A DNA stretch of 55,401 nucleotides from Candidatus Homeothermus arabinoxylanisolvens (lineage in GTDB: Bacteria > Bacteroidota > Bacteroidia > Bacteroidales > Muribaculaceae): the NCBI GenBank assembly GCA_001689405.1, contig LUJO01000003.1, forward strand, positions 1 to 55,401, given 5' to 3'. Below, in pieces: positions 26,723 through 35,745 of this stretch. Every line of letters starts with the position of its first letter. Position 1 is the stretch's first letter. The translations under genes were made by a program, and so were the position numbers. The notes below the pieces were generated by a model. It did no database searches. It had not been told where the DNA came from and was given only the letters and a program-made list of their open reading frames with translations.

Positions 26723-28138
26723 ATGACCAAGTGGGATAAAAAGCGAAACGAACTGATTGTGAAGGCACACCGATGGCGGCAAAAACATGTTTCCGACGCG
26801 GTGTTTACGTTTGTCGTGGCATTACTTATCGGACTATGTACCGGCGTGGGTGCCTTTGTACTCAAATATCTTATAGGACATATATCAACCTATCTCACCC
26901 AAAATCTGGCATTGACCGGCTACAATCTGCATCTGCTCATTCTGCCGCTTGCAGGCATACTTATCACGGGAATATATGTAAGATACATAGCCCGCGAGCC
27001 ACTTACACACGGCACTTCGTGCATCATGCACGACATGTCGAGAGGCATATCACGACTTAACGGCAGCCTTACATACGCTCCGATAATCGGGTGCTCGATA
27101 ACACTCGGCTGCGGAGGTTCGGCCGGATCCGAGGGCCCTATCGCCTACGCGGGGGCAGCCATGGGCAGCAACATAGGACGCATGTTCAGGGTGCATCCGC
27201 GGTTTCTCATGATGCTTGTGGGGTGTGGAGCCGGAGCCGGTATAGCGGCCATATTCAAGGCTCCTGTAGGCGGCATGCTGTTTACTCTCGAGGTTTTAAA
27301 AATGGAGCTGACCACCTTATCGGTAGTAATGCTCCTGTCGGCATGTCTTATATCGGCGCTCACCGCCTACGTGCTGTCGGGCTGTACGGTCGATATCGAT
27401 TATGCAGGCGCCTTGCCGTTTGACACGTCCACGTTGCCTTTCGTATTATTATTAGGGGTGTTTTGCGGAGTGTACTCACTCTACTACTCCGGGGTGATGA
27501 AACGCATGGACCGTTTTTTCAGCGGACTCCGCAATCCGTGGATAAAGAGCATAATCGCCGGATTATCCATATCGGTTCTCGTATTTTTATTTCCCGCGTT
27601 TTATGGCGAAGGATACGGCATAATAGGCAAAGTGCTCAACGGCGCTCCGCAGGCTATAGCCGACTACAGCATGTTTTATCCGTCAGGAGCCGACAGTCTG
27701 TCGTTGCTTCTCATAGTAGGATGCATAGCTCTTCTAAAGAGCTTCATCACTTCGGCCACCAACAGCGGCGGCGGTGTAGGAGGCGATTTCGCGCCTACCC
27801 TGTTTGCCGGCTCGATGGCAGGTCTTTTTTTCGTAATGTCGCTGAACATGTATTTCGGCACGCAACTCGATTCAGGCAATTTCGCCTACTTCGCCATGGC
27901 GGGAGTCATGGCGGGAGCCATACATGCTCCGCTTATGGCCATATTTCTGACAGTGGAGATGACCGGACAGTACACACTGCTTCTGCCCCTCACCATCGTG
28001 GCGTCAATATCATACGGTGTAGTAAAATTGTTTCGCGACAAGAACTTTCTTATCGACAGAATCGAATTCTGGTATCATAGCCACAGAAGACACGTCAGTC
28101 TTCGGAATAATGGCGCAGCACCCGTCGATAAGAATTAA
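26723..28138 (+). CDS. CLC-family chloride channel/transporter without CBS domains
   Basis: 471 residues, multi-span membrane protein with the inverted-repeat CLC fold. Motifs: GSEGPIAYAG with the external gating glutamate at E137, FKAPVGGMLFTLEVLK, and GGDFAPTLFAGS late. The position equivalent to the internal proton glutamate of E. coli ClC-ec1 (E203) is Val191, and the segment that forms the anion-selectivity GSGIP loop reads THGTSC. The C-terminus is short, with no CBS domains. It moves anions across the inner membrane; channel versus exchanger is open. Its last 44 bases overlap the 3' end of a second CLC gene on the opposite strand, with which it shares long near-identical blocks. Confidence 0.9.
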   Translation: MTKWDKKRNELIVKAHRWRQKHVSDAVFTFVVALLIGLCTGVGAFVLKYLIGHISTYLTQNLALTGYNLHLLILPLAGILITGIYVRYIAREPLTHGTSCIMHDMSRGISRLNGSLTYAPIIGCSITLGCGGSAGSEGPIAYAGAAMGSNIGRMFRVHPRFLMMLVGCGAGAGIAAIFKAPVGGMLFTLEVLKMELTTLSVVMLLSACLISALTAYVLSGCTVDIDYAGALPFDTSTLPFVLLLGVFCGVYSLYYSGVMKRMDRFFSGLRNPWIKSIIAGLSISVLVFLFPAFYGEGYGIIGKVLNGAPQAIADYSMFYPSGADSLSLLLIVGCIALLKSFITSATNSGGGVGGDFAPTLFAGSMAGLFFVMSLNMYFGTQLDSGNFAYFAMAGVMAGAIHAPLMAIFLTVEMTGQYTLLLPLTIVASISYGVVKLFRDKNFLIDRIEFWYHSHRRHVSLRNNGAAPVDKN

Positions 28139-29900
28139 ATATCTTTGACTTCGACACAAAGCCGACATACTTGTCATTCTCGTCGACGACAGGAAGATTC
28201 CATGCCCCGGTACGGTCGAAAGTCTTCATCACGTCCTCCATCGGATCGCCTATGCGTATCTTGGCAGGGGGCATGGACATGAACTTGGACACATACATGC
28301 GCTTATACAGGTCGGGACGGAACATGATGTTTCGTATATCGTCAAGGAGCACCACTCCCATAAGCTTTTCATCGCAGTCCACCACCGGAAAGAGGTTGCG
28401 GTTAGACTTGCTTATGACATCGACCATGGCTTTCAGATTCATGTCGGGAGTCACCGGAATAAAATCGTTTTCTATTACAGAGTTAATCTTTAACAGCCTG
28501 AGCACCGACTTGTCCTTATGATGGGTAAGGAGCTCTCCACGCTTGGCAAGTCGCATGGCGTATATGCTGTAAGGCTCAAACACCTTTATCGTTCCATAAG
28601 AAATAGTAGAGACTATGAGCAAGGGCAAAAACAGGTCATAGCCGCCCGTGAGTTCAGCGGTAAGGAATATCGCCATTAGAGGAGCATGCATAACCCCCGA
28701 CATGACACCGGCCATGCCCATTAAGGCGAAATTCTTGACCGACAGGTCTATGTCAAAACCTATATGGTTCAGAGTATATGCGAAGCAGAATCCGGCCATG
28801 GAGCCTACATATAGAGCCGGTGCAAATGTACCGCCCACTCCGCCGGCGCCGTTGGTCGACGAAGTGGCGAAAGCCTTTGCCAGTGTCACACACAGCACAT
28901 AAAGCGCTATCACCCACGGCAGATGTCGATCGCCGTAAAAAATGGAGCCGTTCAAAGCCGCGGCGGGATCGCCGTTGAGCATAGACGTTATGACACCGTA
29001 TCCTTCACCGTATAACGGGGGGAATACAAATATGAGTATTGCCAGCAGTATGCCGCCTATGGCACCCTTTTTCCAATGATTCTTTATTGACCCGTAGAAG
29101 GTCTCCATCATGTTTATGACGCGAATGAAGTATAGCGATACAAAACCGCACAATATACCGAGTATTATGGCATACGGTATTCTTACGGGAAGAAAATTCT
29201 CACTTTGCGTGAAGAAGAACTGGACATCATAACCTGTAAATACATACGCCACCGTGGCGGCGGTCACCGACGATATGAGGAGAGGCATGACCGTAACGGT
29301 GGTAAGATCGAGCATAAGCACTTCGAGAGTAAACAGAGCGCCGGCAAGAGGAGCCTTGAAAATTCCCGACAGTCCGGCCGCAGCGCCGCATCCTACAAGG
29401 AGCATGAGCACACGGGGCGACAGGCGGAAAGCCTGACCTATATTTGACCCGATAGCGGCTCCCGTATACACTATGGGGCCCTCGGCTCCTACCGATCCGC
29501 CGAATCCGATGGTTATTGAACTCGCCACCACCGAAGTATAACAGTTGTGGGCCTTCAGGCGGCTTTTGTTTTGCGAGATGGCATAAAGCACTTTGGTCAC
29601 ACCGTGCGATATGTTGTCTTTCACCACATACCTTACGTAACATGAAGCTATGATTATGCCTACAAGCGGATACAACAGGTAAAGATAGTTGCCTCCGGTA
29701 ACATCTATATTCAACAGAAGCGAGCTTGATATAAAATGGATAAGCCACTTAAACACCAGAGCGGCAAAACCGCAGAGTATGCCTATTATGAACGCAAGCA
29801 CCACTACGAAATCGCGCTCTTTTATATGCTTTTCACGCCACTGAAGAAGCGAGAAAAACCATTGGTTGGCCCGGTCTGATATGCAGTCAAATGATAACAT
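28095..29900 (-). CDS. CLC-family chloride channel/transporter with CBS pair
   Basis: 601 residues. The membrane part (about 30-440) is paralogous to the convergent gene: GAEGPIVYTG with gating Glu140, FKAPLAGALFTLEVL with Val194 at the ClC-ec1 E203 position, and GVGGTFAPALYVGS. A C-terminal pair of CBS domains (about 475-590; FIPVTPDMNLKAMVDVI, NLFPVVDCDEKLMGVV and AWNLPVVDENDKYVGFVSK) probably senses nucleotides. Its ATG directly follows the stop codon of the upstream sugar transferase gene (TAAATG), so the two are co-transcribed. Confidence 0.92.
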   Translation of the reverse strand: MLSFDCISDRANQWFFSLLQWREKHIKERDFVVVLAFIIGILCGFAALVFKWLIHFISSSLLLNIDVTGGNYLYLLYPLVGIIIASCYVRYVVKDNISHGVTKVLYAISQNKSRLKAHNCYTSVVASSITIGFGGSVGAEGPIVYTGAAIGSNIGQAFRLSPRVLMLLVGCGAAAGLSGIFKAPLAGALFTLEVLMLDLTTVTVMPLLISSVTAATVAYVFTGYDVQFFFTQSENFLPVRIPYAIILGILCGFVSLYFIRVINMMETFYGSIKNHWKKGAIGGILLAILIFVFPPLYGEGYGVITSMLNGDPAAALNGSIFYGDRHLPWVIALYVLCVTLAKAFATSSTNGAGGVGGTFAPALYVGSMAGFCFAYTLNHIGFDIDLSVKNFALMGMAGVMSGVMHAPLMAIFLTAELTGGYDLFLPLLIVSTISYGTIKVFEPYSIYAMRLAKRGELLTHHKDKSVLRLLKINSVIENDFIPVTPDMNLKAMVDVISKSNRNLFPVVDCDEKLMGVVLLDDIRNIMFRPDLYKRMYVSKFMSMPPAKIRIGDPMEDVMKTFDRTGAWNLPVVDENDKYVGFVSKSKIFNSYRRVLRHYSED

Positions 29901-30506
29901 TTAAAGTCCTTTTCCTGTTATTAAAATCTTGATGGTATAAATAATGACTTTTATATCGTTGTATGGCGACATATTGTCAAGGTAGTCAAGGTCATAACGC
30001 AAACGCGCCACCATGCCGTGAATATCGGAAGCATATCCGTACATGACATTGCCCCATGAAGTAAGTCCGGGACGTACTGAACTGATGCGGCCATACTCCG
30101 GAGCATAATCCGATATGAGCCGGGCAAAGTATTCGCGTTCGGGGCGGGGTCCTACAACTGACATGTCGCCTTTTATTACGTTCCACAACTGCGGCAGCTC
30201 ATCAAGATGATAGCGGCGTAAAAACCGCCCCACCCGTGTTATGCGCCGGTCATCAGCTACGGCAAGCAAAGGGCCGTTCTGTTCGGCATCGTTAAACATA
30301 GTGCGCAGTTTATACATTATGAACTTGCGATTGCCGCGCCCCAAGCGCTCCTGACGGAAAATAGCCGGGCCGTCAGAATCGCATTTTATGACAACACACA
30401 TCACGAGCATGACCGGAAGAAGCATGACGATGGCCGCCGTCGCAAAAACTATATCCGCGATACGTTTTGCCGGTCCATATAAAGAACGCTTTCCCGAAGC
30501 CGGCAT
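29901..30506 (-). CDS. Bacterial sugar-phosphate transferase (WcaJ/PglC-type)
   Basis: About 201 residues from the ATG at 30506. One N-terminal membrane or re-entrant helix (IVFATAAIVMLLPVMLVMCVVI) precedes the catalytic domain with IFRQERLGRGNRKFIMYKLRTM, the HLDELPQLWNV motif (the DE pair is the family catalytic dyad) and VVGPRPER. The family transfers a sugar phosphate from a nucleotide sugar to undecaprenyl phosphate, starting capsule, exopolysaccharide or glycan synthesis at the inner membrane. The frame extends to a TTG at 30539 that overlaps the stop of the upstream gene by four bases, so a TTG start (212 residues) is also possible. No other glycan genes are adjacent. Confidence 0.88.
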   Translation of the reverse strand: MPASGKRSLYGPAKRIADIVFATAAIVMLLPVMLVMCVVIKCDSDGPAIFRQERLGRGNRKFIMYKLRTMFNDAEQNGPLLAVADDRRITRVGRFLRRYHLDELPQLWNVIKGDMSVVGPRPEREYFARLISDYAPEYGRISSVRPGLTSWGNVMYGYASDIHGMVARLRYDLDYLDNMSPYNDIKVIIYTIKILITGKGL

Positions 30507-30535
30507 ACCCAACGCTGTCTGTGCACACTCTACCC

Positions 30536-31102
30536 TCAATCTCTCAGTATTTTTATGGAGTTATTGGCATCTACTTTCACCACTCTCGAAGGCAATGCGC
30601 CCCCCTTGTCATCACGTCGTGTGAAGCATATATAGTCGACGCTATCCTTTATTATATCGTCGATGTCATCAAACGAGGCCGCAGAAGGCGCCCCGCTGAT
30701 GTTGGCCGACGTCGACACCAATGGCACCGCGCACATGCGGCACAGCTCATAGGAAAACGGCTCGGAAGTAATCCTGACACCGACACTTCCGTCATCGGCC
30801 ACCAGTTCGGGGGCTATCGAGCGTGCATCGGGCAGCACCACGGTAGTAGGCCGTCCCGAGGCCAGAAGCAGACGCTCGGCTTCGGGAGAGACAGATGCTA
30901 TCCGCTTTGCCACTTCCGGTGAATGGGTCAGTACAAGCATGGCTTTGGTGTCAACCCGTCGTTTTATCTCATAGACACGCCGCACCGCGCTGCGGTCGGT
31001 AGCGTCACATCCTATACCCCATACGGTATCGGTAGGATAAAGTATGACTTTTCCTTCCTTAATCGCTTCACATGCCTGTTGTAAATCCTGCTCTGTCGAC
31101 AT
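30536..31102 (-). CDS. L-threonylcarbamoyladenylate synthase (Sua5/YrdC/YciO family)
   Basis: 188 residues, a single YrdC domain without the Sua5 C-terminal extension. Motifs: LYPTDTVWGIGCDA near the start, KRRVDTKAMLVL, RPTTVVLPDA, and VPLVSTSANISGAPSA, which form the ATP and threonine pocket. The family makes threonylcarbamoyl-AMP for the t6A37 modification of ANN-decoding tRNAs. The short form could be TsaC or the paralogous YciO; I favour TsaC/YrdC function. It is the first gene of a minus-strand trio with the sugar transferase and the CBS-type CLC gene, and diverges from uvrA. Confidence 0.88.
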   Translation of the reverse strand: MSTEQDLQQACEAIKEGKVILYPTDTVWGIGCDATDRSAVRRVYEIKRRVDTKAMLVLTHSPEVAKRIASVSPEAERLLLASGRPTTVVLPDARSIAPELVADDGSVGVRITSEPFSYELCRMCAVPLVSTSANISGAPSAASFDDIDDIIKDSVDYICFTRRDDKGGALPSRVVKVDANNSIKILRD

Positions 31103-31215
31103 ACAGCTATCTTATTACGCTTACAAAGATAGCTCATCGATGTGAAATGGCGAAATTTATTGCCGCTTTTACATAGTTTAAATCGCATAAAACGACTGCA
31201 CCACGAATAAATTAG

Positions 31216-31223
31216 TAACTTTG
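31216..31223 (+). promoter_or_regulatory. -7 promoter element upstream of uvrA
   Basis: TAACTTTG matches TAnnTTTG and lies 24 bases before the uvrA ATG. I see no clear TTTG at the -33 position. No LexA-like palindrome was recognised. Confidence 0.5.
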
Positions 31224-31247
31224 TAAGTTAATACTAACGCGACATTA

Positions 31248-34034
31248 ATGGCAGAAAGAAACATAATTATAAAAGGAGCACGCGTAAACAATCTTAAAAA
31301 CGTAGATGTCGAAATACCGCGTAACAGGCTCGTTGTCATAACCGGACTGTCAGGCTCGGGAAAATCATCGCTTGCCTTTGACACCCTATATGCCGAAGGC
31401 CAGCGCAGATACGTAGAGAGCCTTTCGGCCTATGCCCGACAGTTTCTCGGCAAAATGTCAAAACCTGAAGCTGACTTCATCAAAGGGCTGCCTCCGGCCA
31501 TAGCCATAGAACAAAAAGTAAACACACGCAATCCACGCTCGACTGTAGGCACTTCAACAGAAATCTATGATTATCTGCGTCTGCTTTTCGGACGCATCGG
31601 GCGCACATATTCGCCGGTATCGGGCCAACAGGTAAAAAAACATACTGTCGAGGATGTGCTCGCTACGGCGGCAAGTTATCCTGAAGGTACACGCATAGCC
31701 GTCACAAGCCCCATAACATTGTCCGAAAACCGGAAATTCAAAGACCAGCTGGAGATTTTGCTGAAAGGCGGATATTCACGCGTGGTCAAAGACGGAGAAT
31801 TCATACTCATAGAAGATCTGATAAACGCATCGTCATGCCCTGCCACGGCCGACGGTTATGACCTGCTCGTCGACCGACTGACCGTCAGCTATCAAGGCGA
31901 TGAGGCAAGCCGGCTTGCCGACTCCGCCGAGACTGCATTTTTTGAAGGGCGCGACATGATGAGTCTGCTCGTGTGGAGCGACGGAGGCGTTCACCGTCAT
32001 GACTTTTCAAAACGGTTCGAGGCCGACGGCATTACATTTCGCGAACCGTCGGAAGCCATGTTCAACTTCAACAACCCGTACGGCGCATGCCCCCGCTGCG
32101 AAGGGTTCGGACGCATAATAGGCCTCGACCCCGACCTTATAATACCCGACCGCTCACTGTCGGTATACGAAGACGCCGTTGTATGCTGGCGCGGCGAGAA
32201 AATGAGTGAATGGAAGAAAGAGCTCATACACATAGCGCCGCACGTCGGTTTTCCGATACACCGTCCTTATTGCGACCTGAACGAGAAGGAGCTTGATCTG
32301 CTTTGGCACGGCAACGGACGCTTCAAGGGCATAGACGGGTTCTTCAAAATGGTAGAGGAAAACCAGTACAAAATACAATACCGCGTCATGCTGGCCCGCT
32401 ACAGAGGCAAGACGACCTGTCCCGACTGCCACGGAAGCCGTCTGAACCGTGACGCATCATATGTAAAAGTAGGAGGAGCAGGTATATCCGATCTTGTAAG
32501 AATGCCTATAACCGAACTGCGCAAATGGTTTGAGTCACTGAGCCTTGACGAGACTGACGCAAAAGTGGCGTCGCGGCTCCTTGTGGAAATAAACAACCGC
32601 ATAGGCTTCCTTTGCGACGTAGGGCTCGGTTATCTGACTCTCGACCGACTGTCATCATCGCTTTCCGGAGGCGAAAGCCAGCGCATAAACCTTGCCACTT
32701 CGCTCGGCAGCAGTCTTGTGGGCTCGCTTTACATACTCGATGAGCCGAGCATAGGACTACATTCACGCGACACACAACAGCTTATAGGCGTACTACGCAA
32801 ACTGCAGCAGCTGGGCAATACGGTGGTGGTCGTCGAGCACGATGAAGAGATAATGAGAGCATCGGACTATATAATAGATGTAGGTCCCGAGGCCGGACGC
32901 CACGGAGGAGAGATAATATATCAGGGCGATGTCGACAACCTGCGGCATGCCACCGCATCCTACACCGTAAGGTATCTTAACGGAGAGCTGTCGATACCGG
33001 TACCGTCAAAGCGGCGTAAATGGCGCAATTACATTGAGGTGACCGGAGCACGGCAGCATAATCTTAAAAATATCGACGTAAAGTTTCCGCTTGAGGTCAT
33101 GACTGTAGTGACGGGAGTCAGCGGATCGGGTAAATCGACACTTGTCCGCGACATATTGTATCGCGCTCTGCTGCGGCATCTCGGAGAACCGGGCGATGCA
33201 CCGGGGCTGCATAAGTCGCTGCGCGGCGACCTTCAGCGCATATCGGCGGTCGAATTTGTAGACCAGAATCCGATAGGCAAGTCATCGCGAAGCAATGCCG
33301 CCACATATCTGAAAGCCTTTGACGAGATACGTCGCCTATTTGCCGAACAGCAGGGCGCCAAACAGATGGGCTTCTCACCCGGATATTTTTCGTTCAATTC
33401 CGAAGGCGGCCGATGTGAGGAGTGCAAAGGCGAAGGCACCATAACCATAGAGATGCAGTTCATGGCCGACATAGTCATACCCTGTGAGTCATGCCACGGA
33501 CAGCGCTACAACGCCGACGTGCTCGAAATCAGGTATAGAGACAAAAATATAAACGACGTGCTCAACATGACCGTCAATCAGGCCATCGAGTTTTTCGGGG
33601 AGTCGTCGGAGTCGTTGCCAAAGAAAATAGTAAAGCGGCTTAAACCCCTTCAGGACGTAGGCCTCGGATACATCAAGCTCGGCCAGTCGTCATCGACATT
33701 GTCAGGCGGTGAGAACCAGCGCGTTAAACTCGCATACTTTCTGTCGCTTGAAAAGCCGTCGCCCACAATGTTTATTTTCGACGAGCCTACCACCGGATTG
33801 CATTTCCATGACATAAACACTCTCATGGACTCATTCAACCGGCTCATAGCTCTCGGACATACGGTAGTGATAATAGAGCATAACATGGACGTCATAAAAT
33901 GTGCCGACCACATAATTGACATAGGCCCCGAAGGCGGAAGCGCCGGCGGAAATATCGTAATTGCCGGTACACCGGAGGAAGTGGCCGCATGCAAAGAAAG
34001 TTATACCGGACGTTATCTTGCCGAAAAGCTGTGA
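31248..34034 (+). CDS. uvrA: Excinuclease ABC subunit A
   Basis: 928 residues, close to the usual 940. DNA damage sensor of nucleotide excision repair; dimerises and loads UvrB. Two ABC ATPase modules: Walker A GLSGSGKS at 33-40 and GVSGSGKST in the second half; signatures LSGGESQRINLA and LSGGENQRVKLA; Walker B LYILDEPSIGLH and MFIFDEPTTGLH. Zinc-binding cysteine pairs are CPRCEGFG with CPDCHGSR in the first half and CEECKGEG with CESCHGQR in the second. The opening GARVNNLKNVDVEIPR and SAYARQFLGKM are diagnostic. It is transcribed alone; hairpins downstream may end the message. Confidence 0.97.
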   Translation: MAERNIIIKGARVNNLKNVDVEIPRNRLVVITGLSGSGKSSLAFDTLYAEGQRRYVESLSAYARQFLGKMSKPEADFIKGLPPAIAIEQKVNTRNPRSTVGTSTEIYDYLRLLFGRIGRTYSPVSGQQVKKHTVEDVLATAASYPEGTRIAVTSPITLSENRKFKDQLEILLKGGYSRVVKDGEFILIEDLINASSCPATADGYDLLVDRLTVSYQGDEASRLADSAETAFFEGRDMMSLLVWSDGGVHRHDFSKRFEADGITFREPSEAMFNFNNPYGACPRCEGFGRIIGLDPDLIIPDRSLSVYEDAVVCWRGEKMSEWKKELIHIAPHVGFPIHRPYCDLNEKELDLLWHGNGRFKGIDGFFKMVEENQYKIQYRVMLARYRGKTTCPDCHGSRLNRDASYVKVGGAGISDLVRMPITELRKWFESLSLDETDAKVASRLLVEINNRIGFLCDVGLGYLTLDRLSSSLSGGESQRINLATSLGSSLVGSLYILDEPSIGLHSRDTQQLIGVLRKLQQLGNTVVVVEHDEEIMRASDYIIDVGPEAGRHGGEIIYQGDVDNLRHATASYTVRYLNGELSIPVPSKRRKWRNYIEVTGARQHNLKNIDVKFPLEVMTVVTGVSGSGKSTLVRDILYRALLRHLGEPGDAPGLHKSLRGDLQRISAVEFVDQNPIGKSSRSNAATYLKAFDEIRRLFAEQQGAKQMGFSPGYFSFNSEGGRCEECKGEGTITIEMQFMADIVIPCESCHGQRYNADVLEIRYRDKNINDVLNMTVNQAIEFFGESSESLPKKIVKRLKPLQDVGLGYIKLGQSSSTLSGGENQRVKLAYFLSLEKPSPTMFIFDEPTTGLHFHDINTLMDSFNRLIALGHTVVIIEHNMDVIKCADHIIDIGPEGGSAGGNIVIAGTPEEVAACKESYTGRYLAEKL

Positions 34035-34045
34035 GTCGGTCTGCA

Positions 34046-34107
34046 CCGTTGTCGATTTTGATAATCGGCAACGGACCGGTTGCAGCCGTTATAGACGATA
34101 ATTATCG
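34046..34107 (+). terminator. Hairpins downstream of uvrA, possible terminator
   Basis: An 11-base stem with one wobble (34046-34056 with 34064-34074) and a 12-base palindrome CGATAATTATCG (34096-34107) followed by TTCTTAG lie between uvrA and the next promoter. Neither has a strong T-run, so termination here is only likely. Confidence 0.4.
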
Positions 34108-34143
34108 TTCTTAGATACTTCCGCTCGGCAAAATCAATTTTTA

Positions 34144-34176
34144 TTTGCTTTTGCTATCGACTTATTCGTATCTTTG
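34144..34176 (+). promoter_or_regulatory. Promoter of the acidic protein-rsmI operon
   Basis: TTTG at 34144-34147, 21 bases, then TATCTTTG at 34169-34176, a full -7 match. The transcript would start near 34183, just before the ATG codons at 34194 and 34206. Confidence 0.65.
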
Positions 34177-34205
34177 CCATTCATTAAATATAAATGATAT
34201 TAAAT

Positions 34206-34988
34206 ATGAACGTCAACATCGAGGAACTCATCACAATAAATTACGAGTTGGAAGGACTGCTTTATCTCGCCCTGCATCGTGGCGAAGACACTCCGGTACA
34301 AGTATGGGCAATGATATCCGACAAAATCGATGCCTTGCGTGAAGGCGTTAAAATGCCCGACGAGCAGGAAGAGACAACTCTGAGTCCGGCAACCGATGAT
34401 ATAGACAAAATATCAGATGAACCGGTAATTGAATCTGAAGAGCCTTCTACCGAAGCTGTCGTAGAAGAGCCTGACATACCGGCAGAAACAGAGGAAGAGA
34501 CCGAACCGGAGGCCGCAGAAGAGACTGTGATCGAGACCGAACCGGAGGCGCCGGTCATGGAAACGGACATTGAGACAGAGACTGATGCCGCTATTGCCGA
34601 CACGCCTGTGATAGTGCAGGAACAAGAGGAAGAGGAAATTGTATCGACAGACACGGATGATATAACAGAAAATGATGATGAGGATACATCGGTGGTAATT
34701 GAAGAAGCCACTGTCGAGAACGAGCCCATCAGACTGGACGAAAAACTTGCCCGACAGTATTCCAAAGACCTTCGCAAGGCTTTTTCACTGAATGACCGCT
34801 TCCGCTTCCGTCGCGAATTATTCGGCAATAGCGACGCTGAAATGAACGACACTCTGAATCTTGTCGAGGCAATGATTAATCGTGACGAAGCATACGATTA
34901 TTTCTATCATGACCTGCAGTGGGATCGCGATAATCAGGAAGTGATTGACTTCATGGCTATAATCGAAAAACATTTTTCCAATAAATGA
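34206..34988 (+). CDS. Acidic low-complexity protein with conserved ends
   Basis: About 260 residues, no recognised family. An N-terminal helix-rich segment (1-50, NIEELITINYELEGLLYLAL) and a C-terminal one (about 170-260, LARQYSKDLRKAFSLNDRFRFRRELFGN) look folded and conserved; between them (50-165) lies a stretch dominated by Glu, Asp, Thr, Val and Pro that is probably disordered and strongly negative. No signal peptide or membrane span, so cytoplasmic. The stop overlaps the rsmI start as ATGA, so the two are translationally coupled, hinting at a ribosome- or RNA-related role. An ATG at 34194 would add four residues. Confidence 0.75.
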   Translation: MNVNIEELITINYELEGLLYLALHRGEDTPVQVWAMISDKIDALREGVKMPDEQEETTLSPATDDIDKISDEPVIESEEPSTEAVVEEPDIPAETEEETEPEAAEETVIETEPEAPVMETDIETETDAAIADTPVIVQEQEEEEIVSTDTDDITENDDEDTSVVIEEATVENEPIRLDEKLARQYSKDLRKAFSLNDRFRFRRELFGNSDAEMNDTLNLVEAMINRDEAYDYFYHDLQWDRDNQEVIDFMAIIEKHFSNK

Positions 34989-35728
34989 GCGGAAAACTTT
35001 ACATAGTCCCCACCCCTGTAGGCAATCTCGGCGACATGACTCCGAGAGCCGTGGAGACACTCAAGTCAAGCGACCTTATTCTTTGCGAGGACACCCGCAC
35101 AAGCGCCGTGCTGCTGCGTCATTTCGGAATAAATGTACCTACAGCGAGCCATCATAAATTCAATGAACATAACGCCACATTGCCGGTGGTCGAAAAACTT
35201 GAGAACGGGGCGACGATATCGCTTATAAGCGATGCCGGGACTCCCGGCGTGTCAGATCCCGGCTTCATGCTCGTGCGCGAATGTCGGCGTCACGGCATAG
35301 ATGTCGAGACTCTTCCGGGGCCCACCGCACTTATACCGGCACTTATAAATTCAGGGTTGCCTTGCGACCGCTTCACATTCGAGGGTTTTCTCCCGCAGAA
35401 AAAAGGCAGAGCCTCACGCCTCGAAGAATTGTCAAAGGAGCCGCGCACATTTATTATATATGAATCGCCCCTGCGACTGGTCAAAACGCTTCAACAACTT
35501 GCTGAAGCATGCGGCGGCGACCGCGAAGCCTCCGTATCGCGCGAAATATCAAAACTCCACGACTCTACCGTGACGGGAACTCTCGATGAACTGGTAAAAC
35601 ACTTCACGCTGAACATTCCTAAAGGAGAAATCGTTATTGTTGTAAGCGGCTATAGAAATACAGCCGAGAAACGCGTTCATCGCAACAAATATAAAGATAT
35701 CGACAACGAGGAAAATGACAACAACTAA
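34985..35728 (+). CDS. rsmI: 16S rRNA (cytidine1402-2'-O)-methyltransferase
   Basis: 247 residues, slightly shorter than E. coli RsmI. Tetrapyrrole-methylase fold with the N-terminal LYIVPTPVGNLGDMTPRAV, CEDTRTSAVLLRHFGI, the SDAGTPGVSDPG loop (SAM site) and the FEGFLPQKKGRAS segment. Adds the 2'-O-methyl of m4Cm1402 in the ribosomal P site. Starts within the stop of the acidic protein gene. A coiled-coil lipoprotein gene follows after 17 bases. Confidence 0.96.
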   Translation: MSGKLYIVPTPVGNLGDMTPRAVETLKSSDLILCEDTRTSAVLLRHFGINVPTASHHKFNEHNATLPVVEKLENGATISLISDAGTPGVSDPGFMLVRECRRHGIDVETLPGPTALIPALINSGLPCDRFTFEGFLPQKKGRASRLEELSKEPRTFIIYESPLRLVKTLQQLAEACGGDREASVSREISKLHDSTVTGTLDELVKHFTLNIPKGEIVIVVSGYRNTAEKRVHRNKYKDIDNEENDNN

Positions 35729-35745
35729 CATAATTATATAACAAA

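Noticed and set aside
28095..28138. Possible frameshift or assembly error where the two CLC genes overlap
   Set aside because: Both C-termini read normally up to their stop codons (TAA and TGA); tail-to-tail overlaps are common in compact genomes.
34262..34852. A serine-rich 196-codon frame antisense to the acidic protein gene
   Set aside because: Poly-Ser is the reverse reading of the Glu/Asp/Thr codon runs; no promoter or start signal.
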